Positions 39,932-50,103 of a DNA stretch of 64,000 nt are shown piece by piece. Every line of letters begins with the position of its first letter. The first letter of the stretch is position 1. Under the pieces are notes generated by a model, which was not told where the DNA came from, made no database searches, and was given only the letters and a program-made list of their open reading frames with translations. The translations under genes were made by a program, and so were the position numbers. Source of the DNA: Rhizaria sp. SCN 62-66 (taxonomy: Eukaryota; Rhizaria, unplaced); the NCBI GenBank assembly GCA_001724265.1, contig MEDY01000069.1:1-64000 (forward strand), in the 5' to 3' direction.

Positions 39932-42900
39932 TCACTCAGCCTCGCGGTCATTATTGTTGGTGTTCACGCCACGATTGCTGCCGAGGAACGAACTCACACT
40001 GCTGTCTACCACGCTCACCACAGCCGCTGCACCCTGCTGTTGCTGCTGCTGCTGCTTCAACTGCTGCTGTTGGCGGACCAAAGTCCGGGCCATGGCGACG
40101 CGCTCCTGGCGCTCTTCAAGCGAGGCCGCAACGAGCCGCGCGCGCTCTTCCTCGGTCGCCGCGGCGCGCTCCTTGAGCGCCGCCTCGTGTTTCTCGAAGT
40201 AGTACCCCTTGGCGGGCGCGTCGCGGGCCTTGGCGTCAAACTGCGCGATGGCCTCGCGCACGCGCTTGGGGTTGAGCGAGAAGTTGCCCTCGCCGTCGAA
40301 GGCGATGCCGGAGCGCACTGACGCAACCGCACGACCGGAGCCGATGGCGGGGTCCAGCATCCGCAGCACTTCGCCGCCGGCCACCTTGAGCTGGGGCTCA
40401 TGGCGCAGCGCGCCCACCGTCATGAGCGCCAGCGCGGCGTCGGCCACGCCCTGCGCCTCGGGCGCCGTCTCCCACAGCGGGGAGATGGCGATCGCAGACA
40501 AGTCGCGGTGGTAGAGGTTCTCCCAGCCCGCAATCTCGTGCTCGCGTCGTGCCGCGGGCATCGCCTCCTTCTGCGCGCGCGACACGGCGTCGGGGCGCGA
40601 GAGCACGACCTTGGCAACCTCGATGGCGGCGTTGTGCTTGCCTGTGCGCGCGTACAGCCGTGCCAGCGCGCCCGCCGCAGCGATGTGGTTGGCGTCCTTG
40701 TCCATAGCCTTGCGCAGCAGCTCCTCGGCGCGGCCTGCATCCCCGGCGGCCTCGGCCACGCGCGCGGCGAGCACGTACGGCTGCGGGCGCTGGTGCTGCA
40801 GCAGCATCAGCTCGTCGGAGTACTTGCGTGCGCCCTCCAGGTCGCCGCGGCGCAGCAGCAGGTCGGTGAGCATCGACATCACCTCGAACTCCTTCGGCGC
40901 AGGCTTGAGCGCTGTGGTGACCGTGGACACGCGCAGCCGATCGAGCGTGGCCTTGTGCGGCGCCACGCCCGCCGACGCCTGCTCGAGCAGCGTCGGCCCG
41001 TGCGTGCGGTGGTACGCGATGATGGCGTCGGCGGCGCGCGTGAGCAGCAGCTCAGCCTCCTTGACGGCGATGCCGCGGGGGCGGCGCGGGCTGGGACCGG
41101 GCGCCAATGCGTCGGCCGCGGCCTTGGCGTCCACGGTCGCGGCCACGGCGGCGCGGCCAACGGCAGTGAGCTCGCTCGCGACGTCCACGGTACTCGCGTC
41201 AACGAGCCCGACAGTGACGCTAGGCGCACTGGCGCTAGCATCCGCCGCAGCCTCGCCGGCAACGGCAGCAGCCTCAGCGTTGGCGACAGCGACGGCGATC
41301 TCGGTGGCCGCGGCCTCGGCGTCCTTCTTGGCCTTGCGGCGGGCATGGATGGCCTGCTCACGTGCGAGCTGCGCAGGCGTGTAGTTCTTGGCGCCGAAGT
41401 CGCTGCCGTTGACAAGTGCGCACGCGACCTCATAGGCCCACCCGGGGTGGCTAGCCTTGTTCTTCATCAGCAGATCGTACTTGCCGGGCAGCAGCAGCAG
41501 CCCCAGGCCCTGCTGCTCGATGCGCTCCACGAACGACGAGCCCGGCTCGCCGGCAAGATTCTTGGGGCTGGCGCCGTGCTCGGCCCAGGACTCGAGCAGC
41601 GCGGCCGACTGCTCCTCGCGCTGGATGATCGTGAAGGCGGGTGCCAGCAGAGCGAAGCCGTAGACGGTGACGTTGTTGTCGTCGTCACGGTACATCTTCA
41701 TGCCCTCGTTGTACATATGCGCGGCGATGGCACGCGTCATAGTGGGTTCCAGGTACTCGACCGTGTCGAGCAGGAAGTTAGGCCGGCGCAGCGAGTACTT
41801 TTTGATGAAGTCGATAATGAGTCCGTCAAAGACGAGGTTGCGGTCGGGCAGGTCGCGCATGATCTGCTGGATCGTCTCCGCAGAGGGGTGCTCTTCGCGC
41901 AAGTGCTCAGGCACCGTGGCAAGGAAGCGGCCGCGGTAGGTGAGTAGGCCAAGCACCCAACCGTGGTCAAAGTACTCGAGCATGTCGTCGCTGCCGAGCA
42001 GCGTGTTGATGAGCTCCATGGTCATGATCCGGATCTCAGGGTCCGCGGCGTCCAAGCGGTCGAACACGCAGCCCCACTCGTCCTCCCAGTTCTTGACCTG
42101 ATCGATGAAGAAGCCGTACTGCGCAAGCGCCTTGAGCAGGTGCGCGCCGGCTGCGGTGTGCACGTAGTCGGTCATGTGGTCCGCCGCCATGAGGCCGGCG
42201 AAAAAGTCGATGCCCCACACGGCGACGACCCAGCGCGCGAAGGGCTCGCTCGAGGCCATGTACTCGGCCACGGCCGCCACGGCCGGGAGACAAGTCTCGT
42301 CGCCGCGGGCGATGCGCGTCGAGAGCCGGCCCGTGGCGGCCGAGGCGTACATGTAGAGCAGCTGCAGGCCCTTGAAGACGAGCACGGCACCCACGGTCAT
42401 CGACACGGCCTGCAGCAGCCCGCTGCGGTAGTACGCGATGAGCTTGCGGAGGAACGTGAAGAGGTTGCGTAGGATGCGGAACGAGTTGCCGCGGCGAGAT
42501 TTCTTCATTGCAGCCTCGATGTCGACCTGGGCTACTTCCTCTTCCTCCTCTTCGGCGGCCTTCTTCTTCTTCTCTTTCTTCTTCTTTTTCTTATCCTGAT
42601 TCTCACCGGCGCCTTCGCCCTCACCCTTACCCTCGCCTTCAGAACCAGCGCCAGCAGCGCCGTCCTTGCCGTCCTTGGAGGCGTCGGCCTTGTTGGCGTC
42701 GGAGCTAGCGCCAGAGGCAGCCTTGTCCTTGTCAGCAGAGTCGTTTGGCTTCTCAGTGTTGTTGTTCTTGTTGGTGGCGTCGGAAGAGAAAGCTCGGACG
42801 TGCGCAGGCTGCAAAAACTGCGCGCCGCTGTTGCGAACGCTCTTGCTGCTGCGCGCGCCATTGCCGAGCGTCACGGCGGTGACCGGGAGGCGTGCGAAGG

Positions 42901-43270
42901 CGGAGAGGACGCGCGTCTGCGCGGCGAGCGCGGAGCCAGTCAGCGTCGTCGAAGACAGCGTCGCGAGCGTGCGCTCAAGTTGCAACAACGCCGAAGAGGA
43001 TACGGACTTAGACGCGACGCGAGCCCGAGCGCACGCCGCGAGAGAGACCACAGGCCGCGGGGCCGCGAAGGCGCTGGAGGCAGTGGGCTGCAGCTGGGAA
43101 GAGGCGGTGGAGTGGGAGAAGCGGACCGCTGCGCTTGTGGGGGGTAGCATAGGACCCGCAAGAGCGACTGCACGCAAGGCGTCAACCGCGTGCGCAACAA
43201 CGCTGACACCCGCTTTGGTTGCACCAGAGACTGCCCCGGAGCGGGACAGCTGGCCGTGCCGACGGATCAT
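39932..43270 (-). CDS. Predicted mitochondrial membrane protein with TPR-like C-terminus
   Basis: This is a 1,112-residue protein that I cannot assign to a named family. The ATG at 43268-43270 opens MIRRHGQLSRSGAVSGATKA, followed by an acid-free Ala/Arg/Ser stretch, a good mitochondrial presequence. A Lys/Glu run (about residues 225-250) is predicted coiled coil. A hydrophobic helix LLQAVSMTVGAVLVFKGLQL follows at about 290-315. The ordinary-complexity middle (about 320-620) is all-helical in look and would be the best search query. An Ala-rich insert precedes TPR-like helix pairs (GDLEGARKYSDELML, GDAGRAEELLRKAMD, GKHNAAIEVAKVVLS; about 820-910). The tail is a coiled coil with EEERARLVAASLEERQERV and a Gln run. 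It may be a membrane-anchored scaffold facing the matrix or intermembrane space. A strong acceptor-like GCTTGCTTCTGTAG lies 18 nt before the ATG. It ends with TGA. Confidence 0.72.
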   Translation of the reverse strand: MIRRHGQLSRSGAVSGATKAGVSVVAHAVDALRAVALAGPMLPPTSAAVRFSHSTASSQLQPTASSAFAAPRPVVSLAACARARVASKSVSSSALLQLERTLATLSSTTLTGSALAAQTRVLSAFARLPVTAVTLGNGARSSKSVRNSGAQFLQPAHVRAFSSDATNKNNNTEKPNDSADKDKAASGASSDANKADASKDGKDGAAGAGSEGEGKGEGEGAGENQDKKKKKKEKKKKAAEEEEEEVAQVDIEAAMKKSRRGNSFRILRNLFTFLRKLIAYYRSGLLQAVSMTVGAVLVFKGLQLLYMYASAATGRLSTRIARGDETCLPAVAAVAEYMASSEPFARWVVAVWGIDFFAGLMAADHMTDYVHTAAGAHLLKALAQYGFFIDQVKNWEDEWGCVFDRLDAADPEIRIMTMELINTLLGSDDMLEYFDHGWVLGLLTYRGRFLATVPEHLREEHPSAETIQQIMRDLPDRNLVFDGLIIDFIKKYSLRRPNFLLDTVEYLEPTMTRAIAAHMYNEGMKMYRDDDNNVTVYGFALLAPAFTIIQREEQSAALLESWAEHGASPKNLAGEPGSSFVERIEQQGLGLLLLPGKYDLLMKNKASHPGWAYEVACALVNGSDFGAKNYTPAQLAREQAIHARRKAKKDAEAAATEIAVAVANAEAAAVAGEAAADASASAPSVTVGLVDASTVDVASELTAVGRAAVAATVDAKAAADALAPGPSPRRPRGIAVKEAELLLTRAADAIIAYHRTHGPTLLEQASAGVAPHKATLDRLRVSTVTTALKPAPKEFEVMSMLTDLLLRRGDLEGARKYSDELMLLQHQRPQPYVLAARVAEAAGDAGRAEELLRKAMDKDANHIAAAGALARLYARTGKHNAAIEVAKVVLSRPDAVSRAQKEAMPAARREHEIAGWENLYHRDLSAIAISPLWETAPEAQGVADAALALMTVGALRHEPQLKVAGGEVLRMLDPAIGSGRAVASVRSGIAFDGEGNFSLNPKRVREAIAQFDAKARDAPAKGYYFEKHEAALKERAAATEEERARLVAASLEERQERVAMARTLVRQQQQLKQQQQQQQGAAAVVSVVDSSVSSFLGSNRGVNTNNNDREAE

Positions 43271-43710
43271 CAGGTTGCGAGGTGTGGCCTACAGAAGCAA
43301 GCAATATAAAGGCAAAGGCATCACCTATTAGAAGTACAACAACATGCAATAGCAATAAAACAAACAATTTAAAATAATAATTAAATTACATGTTCTAACA
43401 AAGAGTTTGTAGTCACTTTCGACATGGTTTTGCTCGAAACTGCGGTGCCAACCGACTGACTGACCGACCCACGTCCGCAGGCCCGGTTCGTGAAAAACCG
43501 AGTTCGACTGCTCCGTTCTTCTCGAGAAGGTCCCCTCATGGCAGAACTTCAGCGGTTTCGAACGTATGATTCCCATCGACAATGTAAGAAATGCGCACTG
43601 ATTCAAGATGCAATGTTTCATGTAACTTTAAGTCCTTAAATATATATTTCTCACACTGCTGTTTCCATGCCACACTCCGCGCTCTGCGCCGCTCCCTTAT
43701 CCACGCACAG
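43271..43710. other. Divergent intergenic region
   Basis: About 440 bp between divergent starts, so both promoters are expected here. AT-rich next to the minus-strand gene; a GC-richer central part has a short inverted repeat CGGTTCGTGAAAAACCG (about 43484). CACGCACAG directly abuts the plus-strand ATG. No tRNA could be folded by eye. Confidence 0.45.
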
Positions 43711-44352
43711 ATGTCAAAGGTCACCTCGGTCAAGAAGCGCAGCCACCGCCAGGAGGCCCCTTACGCCGCCCCTGCCCCCGTCGCGCAGTCAATGGCCGAT
43801 GAGGATGCTCCCGCGCCCGCTGCCACTCCTGCCAAGGGCAAGAAGGCCGCTGCCGCCAAGGCCGCCGCCCCCGCCGCCGCCCCCGCAGTTAAGGCCGCCA
43901 AGGCCACGAAGGCTGCCACTGGCAAGGCGGCTGCCGCTGCCGCCGCGGCCGCGCCCGCGATGATGGGCGACGTCGACGACGTGGAGCTTGAGGCTAAGGC
44001 CGCGGCTGCGGAGCTTATCCTCGGCCCCCTGGACCTCGCCGAGGACCCGCGCCCGCGTCACCACGAGGAGCTGCGCAAGATGAACGCCCTCTTCGACGCC
44101 ATCAAGAAGGAGCGCGAGGGCTACACCAAGGCCTACGAGCAGCAGCTTATCCGCAAGAAGCTGACGAAGAAGATGCGCATCATTGAGGAGACGTTTCGCG
44201 CGCGCTGCAAGAGCGAGGTGGAGCAGTACCTCGCGTCCCTCACCCCCGAGCAGATTAAGAACGACCCCTATCGCATCTGCGCCATGAACCACATCGCCCA
44301 GCGCCGCTGGTACGACCAGCTCGGCAAGGGCCGCCGCTTTGGCGCGTACTGA
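43711..44352 (+). CDS. Small basic protein with histone-H1-like tail and conserved helical C-terminus
   Basis: This is a 213-residue protein. The ATG at 43711 (MSKVTSVKKRSHRQE) is chosen over a longer in-frame reading that starts in AT-rich spacer. Residues 30-90 are Ala/Lys/Pro-rich, resembling histone H1 or ribosomal-protein extensions. From about residue 95 the sequence is ordinary and highly charged: EELRKMNALFDAIKKEREGY, then RKKLTKKMRIIEETFRARCK and IKNDPYRICAMNHIAQRRWY, probably long helices. I do not recognise the family. Codon use is strongly GC-rich with few rare codons, as in highly expressed genes, so a structural or ribosome-, chromatin- or cytoskeleton-associated role is possible but unproven. 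The AG acceptor-like site (CACGCACAG) touches the ATG, giving essentially no leader if used. It ends with TGA. Confidence 0.72.
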   Translation: MSKVTSVKKRSHRQEAPYAAPAPVAQSMADEDAPAPAATPAKGKKAAAAKAAAPAAAPAVKAAKATKAATGKAAAAAAAAAPAMMGDVDDVELEAKAAAAELILGPLDLAEDPRPRHHEELRKMNALFDAIKKEREGYTKAYEQQLIRKKLTKKMRIIEETFRARCKSEVEQYLASLTPEQIKNDPYRICAMNHIAQRRWYDQLGKGRRFGAY

Positions 44353-44988
44353 GTTGGCCGGCTACAACAGCAGGTTCAACACCAGCGCAGTGCTGCACAG
44401 ACAAGCCGACAGTCGTTCTGACTGTCTGCCCGCCGCTTTCTTTTCATCTGCTGCCTTCGTCTAAGATTGCTGTCTCCACTTGTTCTGTTTTTCGTAGTTT
44501 GTTTTCATCAAAGCTTCATCTCGACCCACCTGTCTTTTAAACGTACGCTTAAGAGTCCGCTGAGTGCAGAGAGTTACAGCTTTCCTCTGTCTTTCATATC
44601 GAGACGCTTCTTTGTGCGTCACTCTTTAGCGCGCTTCTTTTGAAAGGGATTTGATACATAGCTTATTCAACCTTCACGTTTTATCTAATATGTATTCGCC
44701 CATTGATAACACGTTTCTGTCCTGTTTCAAGTTGTGAGCGACTTTTTCAGTCCTGCGCACAGTCACGGGCTGGAAGCACCACTTGAAAAGTTCGCACTAA
44801 CTTTAGCTTGATGTTTAAGTGAATGTTGATGAAATATAGCTTCTATAAGACATGGAAGTAACTCGGAACAGTATGTTATAATTAAGTATTGACTGATTTT
44901 TTTTTTAAATATCTTCACATGTAAGCTTATCTCGCGTTTGTCCCGGCTTTGCTTGTTCTCGTGCTTCCTCATCACCAAGGCAGGCTCG
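44353..44988. other. Spacer between two plus-strand genes
   Basis: 3' region of the small basic protein gene followed by the promoter of the Pro/Gln-rich gene. AT-rich, includes a T run at about 44898. Nothing coding or structural recognised. Confidence 0.5.
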
Positions 44989-47900
44989 ATGTCGGACCAC
45001 TTCTCCGACTTTGAGCTCATCACGAGCCGCTCTCCATCTAACCAAGAAACGCCGCCACCTAATTCCCAGCCTTTGTGGACCCAAACCAGTCTGACTGGTT
45101 CACCCACTGACGGTTCTCCGCTCAGCCCGCCGCCTCCGCCGCCGCCACCGTTTCTGCCTCCTCAGCCGTTGCGATCGTTCGAGCTCCCGTCTCTGCTACC
45201 GCCTCCGCCTCCTCCGCCGCCGCTCAACATTTTGCCGACTGGGCTTCGGACTGCGGCGGTTGATGCAGCGCACCAGGCTCTTCACCGTGCGACGGCGCTG
45301 TCAAGTCCGACGCAGCGGCGCCGAGTGACGTTCAGCGAGAGCGTTGGCGAAGGCAGCGACGGTGATGACGCTTCCCCGTTTGCGTATCCGCTGCCGTCAC
45401 CGCTTGTTACCACTCACAACACTACGGAGAGCAAGAGTGGCGACAGCACTAACACAGCATTCAACAGCAACTACTACTATAACCGTCAAAGTAGCACTAG
45501 CCATGGCATCAGCGAGCAGACGAGCAGCAGCTTGACCACGAACATCCGCAACAGCGGATCTCTCATTCGCGACTGGCCTCGTATCATCAACAGTTCCGTG
45601 GCGGCCACCTATATCAACGCGCGGCACCACGACAGCAGCGACGATAGCGAGTGGAGCGACGACTGGACTGGTGGCTCCAGCAGCGACAGTGGCGGCGTTC
45701 TTGGCTTAGAGTGCATCGGCACTTCGAAGCCGATCTACTCGCTGCTTCCCACTTCGCCCAGTGCCGCTAATGCGGCAAAGACTACAGAGGACCACTCGGT
45801 TCTTGCACAGGAGGAGCTCGCAGTGCCCATCAGCGCGTCCCCAGCCGCGTTTGCAGCAGCATCTGCTGTGTTCGCATCACGCCTGCCGAGTCCGCCCAGA
45901 TCGGGATTGCAGTCAGCCGCAGGGCCACAACAATCGTGTGGAGGCGAATCACAACAATCACAGCTGAATGTGTCTCCCACCCCTCCACAGACCCCAGGTG
46001 CGTCATCGCAGTCTCCTCAAGTGAACAGCGGCGTCAACCCGAGCAGCAGCAGTGTCAGTACTCGCACACCGGCGCTGTCGTCGCTCGCTCGCGCTCTTGC
46101 GGCACAGCAATAGCAGCTGCTGCAGCAGCATGAGCAGCAAGCGCGGCAATACGAGCAACAACGGCAGCGGTCTGAGTCGATGCTCCAGCAGGCTGCGTCA
46201 CGCCTTGAGTACGAGACCAACGCACTGCTTCGCAAGTTTGATGCTATTCGTACAAGCGCAAGCGCAACCGCAGCCAGTCACGCAAACAGTACTCTTCCCA
46301 GCACTGCAACACATACTGTAAACACGCATCCTCGCCCGTCGCTGTCATCGCTGCAGTCAGCGTTCAACAATAGCCTTTACCCTATTCAACTCAACAACAC
46401 AGCAGCTTCCAACAGTGTCAGCACTGCTTCCACAACTAGCACAACCACCACAACTAGCACAAGCACACCACGGGTTCCTCCTCCGCCCCCTGTTGCGCCG
46501 CGCGTTCCCCCGCTGCCTCCAACAATGACAATCACGACTGCGCCGGCCGCAGGCGTCACTGCGAGCGAGTTGCCTCCGTCGCTTCGCAGGCCACTTACAG
46601 TCGATGTTGGCAGCACCACAGAGCACCACAAGCTCCGCCTTGGTGAATGGCTCTGCCTGCGCCGTGCTAACGCCAAAGCTGCTGTCGACGCTGCTGCCGC
46701 ACATGCCGTTTCTGTGACTGCAAGTGCTGTGGTTAGCCACGACGCCGATAGCGGAGACACACCGCTCTCACTGCCAGTTGTGCGGTTTGTTGCGCCTCCG
46801 CCGCCTCCGGCACCGGTGCCCGCGCTGCCCACGCCGCGCAAGTCTCCAGCATTCACGCGCGCGTCACAGCAGAACCAGTACTGCGCACCGACTGGCGCGC
46901 GGGTAAGCACTCACGGGGCTGATGTAGGTACCTCAGCTGTGCGTAACAGCTCAATCGCGCCTCTGTGTCTTCGTGCCACAGAGCTCTGGGGCAGCGCTGC
47001 ATCTACACCTGTGATTGTTACATGTAGTCCTGACACGACTCCGAGTAGCCACGCTTCTGGGACTGACGTTTCCGCCAAGCCGCAGCCTGCGATGTTGCTC
47101 TCGGGTCCGCTGCCTATGTCAGACCCAGTGCGTCCGTTTCCGTTTCCCTTTGCAGCGACAGGCCCAAGCATGGTCGCATTTGACAGCACGTCAAACACCA
47201 CGGGCAGTGCTACTATGCACGTGTTGCCTTCGTCTCAGCCACAACAGCAACGCCGGCCGCCACCGCCTGCAATTCTCATCTCTGGACCATTCCCAATTCC
47301 AGACGACAAGTATGCGCCAACGCTTCCTGCAAGCCTACTCTCGGGCTCTCTCACCATGCCGCTGCTGAGCCCCCGCTCACCATCACCGCCAACGAGCGCC
47401 GGCTCCGGTCTGTCGGCAGTGCCGCGGGACACAAGGACGCTGCGGACCCCAACGCAACAAGCCTTCTTGCTCTCAGGACCGCTGCCAATGCCGCATACGC
47501 AACTCTCGCCGCCGCTACCGCTGCCGCCGTCACCGCCGCTGCCGCCCACATGTACACACAGATACTTGAGCTCTAACTACACAACCTCGCTGTCTCAACT
47601 GCCGTGGCAATCACCGTGGCAGACCCAGTCGCAGTCGCAACCTGGGAAGCAGCGGTCAACGCATATGCATTGGCAGTCTGGCGCTGTGTCTGTTGTCCCG
47701 CCTCTGCATCAGCAGTCGGCACAGTCACGGTTTCCGCCACAAGGTATGATGCGGCCGCAATCCCCGCCTGTGCCAGCACTGGCGCGCAAGCTGCGTTCTG
47801 CAGCGTTCTGGGCAAACTACACCGCTCCCGAAACCAACCGCGACCGCATCAGAGACAACATCTGCACGAACATTGTCAGCGCATTTACATCAAGCAAGAC

Positions 47901-48798
47901 TGACGCATACACCAGCTTTGCGGTAAACAGGGGCATGCAGACCACGACTGCACTTACAACGCGCTCAACAGGCGTTAACACCACACATAGCGCTCTGTCC
48001 CCCCTCTCAACCACTGTCGCTAACAATGCCAATGGCACCAAGCGCAAGCGCCGCGTTCGCGTCTTCAAGCGCTTCAGTGTTGTCACATCGAGTCCACCGC
48101 GCATTAGCACTGAGCGCAGTGCGCTTGCACGTCTGCACTCAGGTCTCACTGTCGGCCTCGATCTCGTGTTGCGGCGCTTCATGCCCGCGCCGGTCAGCAC
48201 GACAGTTAATGGAAGTGGTGGCTCAGCGCGCCAGTGGCGTGCACGCATGGCAGGCTTGCGCGCGCGCTTGCGGCGCGCCATCGACAGGATGCTGACGCAG
48301 GAGCGCGAGCGCGAGCAGCGGGCTACACGCCGGGCCGTCATTACCGCTGCCGCCGCTGCGGTGACAGGCGCGGGCGCTCAGCTTTGTCACGACGCGGACA
48401 CGGTGAGGCTGGTGCGTGAGCTCATGCGCACGCCAACGTGGGCGCAGCGTCAGGACGAACAGCTCCAACTTCAGCAGCAAGAGCAACGCGCTGAGCAACA
48501 GAAGCAGAGACTCATTGAGTCGAAGGAGCATGTTGTATTGACAACAACGGCGATCGTTGCGGCCCTACGCCAGCGGCAATCACGTATCTCACCGCCCTAT
48601 TCTCAGTTGGCCAGCAACACTAGCAGTGCACGCGTAAACACTGGCACTGCGAGCGCTGTGGCTCCAGGGCATAAGAAGCTGGTTACTGTGTGCGACAACG
48701 CGTCCGCGACTGTGTGCGACGAGGACGACGCGGACATGAACGATGATGATGCAAAGAGTGACAATGGTTTGCGTGCTCTGTTTAGTGGCATGTGGTAA
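44989..48798 (+). CDS. Low-complexity Pro/Ser/Gln-rich protein interrupted by an in-frame TAG
   Basis: One frame runs from ATG 44989 (MSDHFSDFELITSR) to TAA at 48796-48798 with a single TAG at 46111-46113; read through, the product is about 1,269 residues. On both sides of the TAG the sequence is one Gln-rich coiled coil: LARALAAQQ before, QLLQQHEQQARQYEQQRQR and then LEYETNALLRKFDAI after. The first third has polyproline blocks and acidic/Ser-rich stretches; the middle has four copies of an LLSGPLPM-like motif; the last third is basic and helical (RARLRRAIDRMLTQERER, then a Gln/Glu coiled coil EQRAEQQKQRLIESKE). No known domain was recognised; an actin- or nuclear-scaffold-like disordered protein is a guess. 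Codon use is less GC-biased than neighbours, with many CAA and ACA codons. If the TAG is a true stop, a 374-residue protein results and the downstream part would be a remnant. Confidence 0.6.
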
Positions 48799-49454
48799 AT
48801 TAAAGTGGGAATTCTCTCGCTCGGCGGTCCTGCGGCAGTGGAGCAGGGTAAGTGAGACGTGAAGAGTGACAATTTGTTACGGACCGTTTGTCTGGTTACA
48901 TTTGCATCTTTCGCTCTTTGCACTAACTATTTCAACCACCCAGCATCCGTTCCGCAGCGTTAATCAACATTTTTCTTGAAGTGACAGTGATGTGGACTGC
49001 TCACTGCTTGTGTGCGACGGTGGGATGTTAACGTAACCGGACATACATGTGAATTGAATGTAACACGATTTGTATGAGTAATTGTCGATGAGACTAACGT
49101 TGAAGCACATTTTAGGCTTAAGCTTATGAAGATACATACATATAAATTTCGTAATATATTGTACTTAATGAATTATTGTGGTTTATCTTTGTGCAGTTGA
49201 AAACTTAAACAAGTCGAAGCTGCTATTATATCTCTTAACTGATTGCAACTCAGAAATTGGCATGAATCATCTTATAATCATCAGACGCCACAACATTTGG
49301 GGCATAATTAAAGTATTTTTAGAACTCCATTTTATTTTCGAGCGTTAATCGCTTTCGATTGTTGGACACCTCGCGATTGCGCTGTATCATGTACTAGTAT
49401 CATCCTCTCGCTTATTGGATATCAGCATCACAGAGAGTGAGTGTTTACTCCAAC
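48799..49454. other. AT-rich spacer
   Basis: Between the Pro/Gln-rich gene and the MORN relic. Strongly AT-rich beyond about 49040; no open frame with recognisable content, no RNA gene seen. Confidence 0.5.
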
Positions 49455-49790
49455 TTAAGCTAAACTCGCGCAAGAGAGTCTGTCGTTGACAAAGAAGACA
49501 CTGTTTGTGGTGCCGCCCTTGAGTACCCACTTGAACGCGCCGTGAGGACGGCCCCTGCGCCAGGTGCCCGTGTAACTTCTGCCATCAGGACGCGTCAGCG
49601 TGCCCTCGCCGTGCGCGGGGCCGTGCTTCCCCTCGCCGCGGTACACGCTGCCGTCGGGCCGCCGCTCCGTGCCGTACCCGCGTCGTACGCCGGTCTACTC
49701 GCCGTCGAGCTCGCACCCGCGCCGGTCGCGGAACACGCCGCGCCCCGCCCACACGTTAACCCGCCACTTGCCTGTAGTGGACTGTGATGC
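49455..49790 (-). pseudogene. MORN-repeat gene relic with an in-frame TAG
   Basis: Read on the minus strand, about 110 codons encode MORN repeats: GRGVFRDRRGCELDGE, stop, TGVRRGYGTERRPDGSVYRG, then HGEGTLTRPDGRSYTGTW and a short unrelated end before TAA. MORN units (G-x-G-x...DGxxYxGxW) mediate lipid or protein binding. The in-frame TAG at 49695-49697 sits where the motif normally has Trp, so a TGG-to-TAG change is the simplest explanation. There is no ATG in frame, and no flanking exon could be identified, although an acceptor-like CCACTACAG|GCAAG lies near 49770. It is GC-rich like coding DNA but isolated in AT-rich spacer. It could alternatively be the last exon of a gene whose upstream exons I missed. 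Confidence 0.6.
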
Positions 49791-50070
49791 TTCTCGGTAA
49801 AATCTTGTTTTGTGGTTGTTGAAGGTCACAATGACGATTTTTATTAGCGGGAGTACTGTACTATTAAACTATCAATATGTCACACCCATGCATAATTATA
49901 TATCTTTCAAGTTTGTCCAAGCAAGACACATTTGAAGCATGCGCTTCGTCATTAGCAGTGGTGACATTTTACATGTACACTGTACAAAGAAATAAAAATG
50001 AACGTTACACGAAAAATAAAGCACACACATGTCATTCACAAAGCGACAGTCGCCGACTTGATTAGGTGAT

Positions 50071-50103
<33 letters not shown>

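Noticed and set aside
43420-43620. Possible tRNA around GTTCGAA-like sequences
   Set aside because: No acceptor stem or anticodon arm could be paired on either strand.
46111-46113. Wholesale TAG-to-Gln recoding in this organism
   Set aside because: More than 40 kb of coding sequence contains no other in-frame TAG and the MORN relic has TAG at a Trp position; kept only as one hypothesis.
50073-50101. Giant gene as a retro-copied mRNA because of the adjacent A29 run
   Set aside because: The gene keeps a clean spliceosomal intron at 61924-62059.
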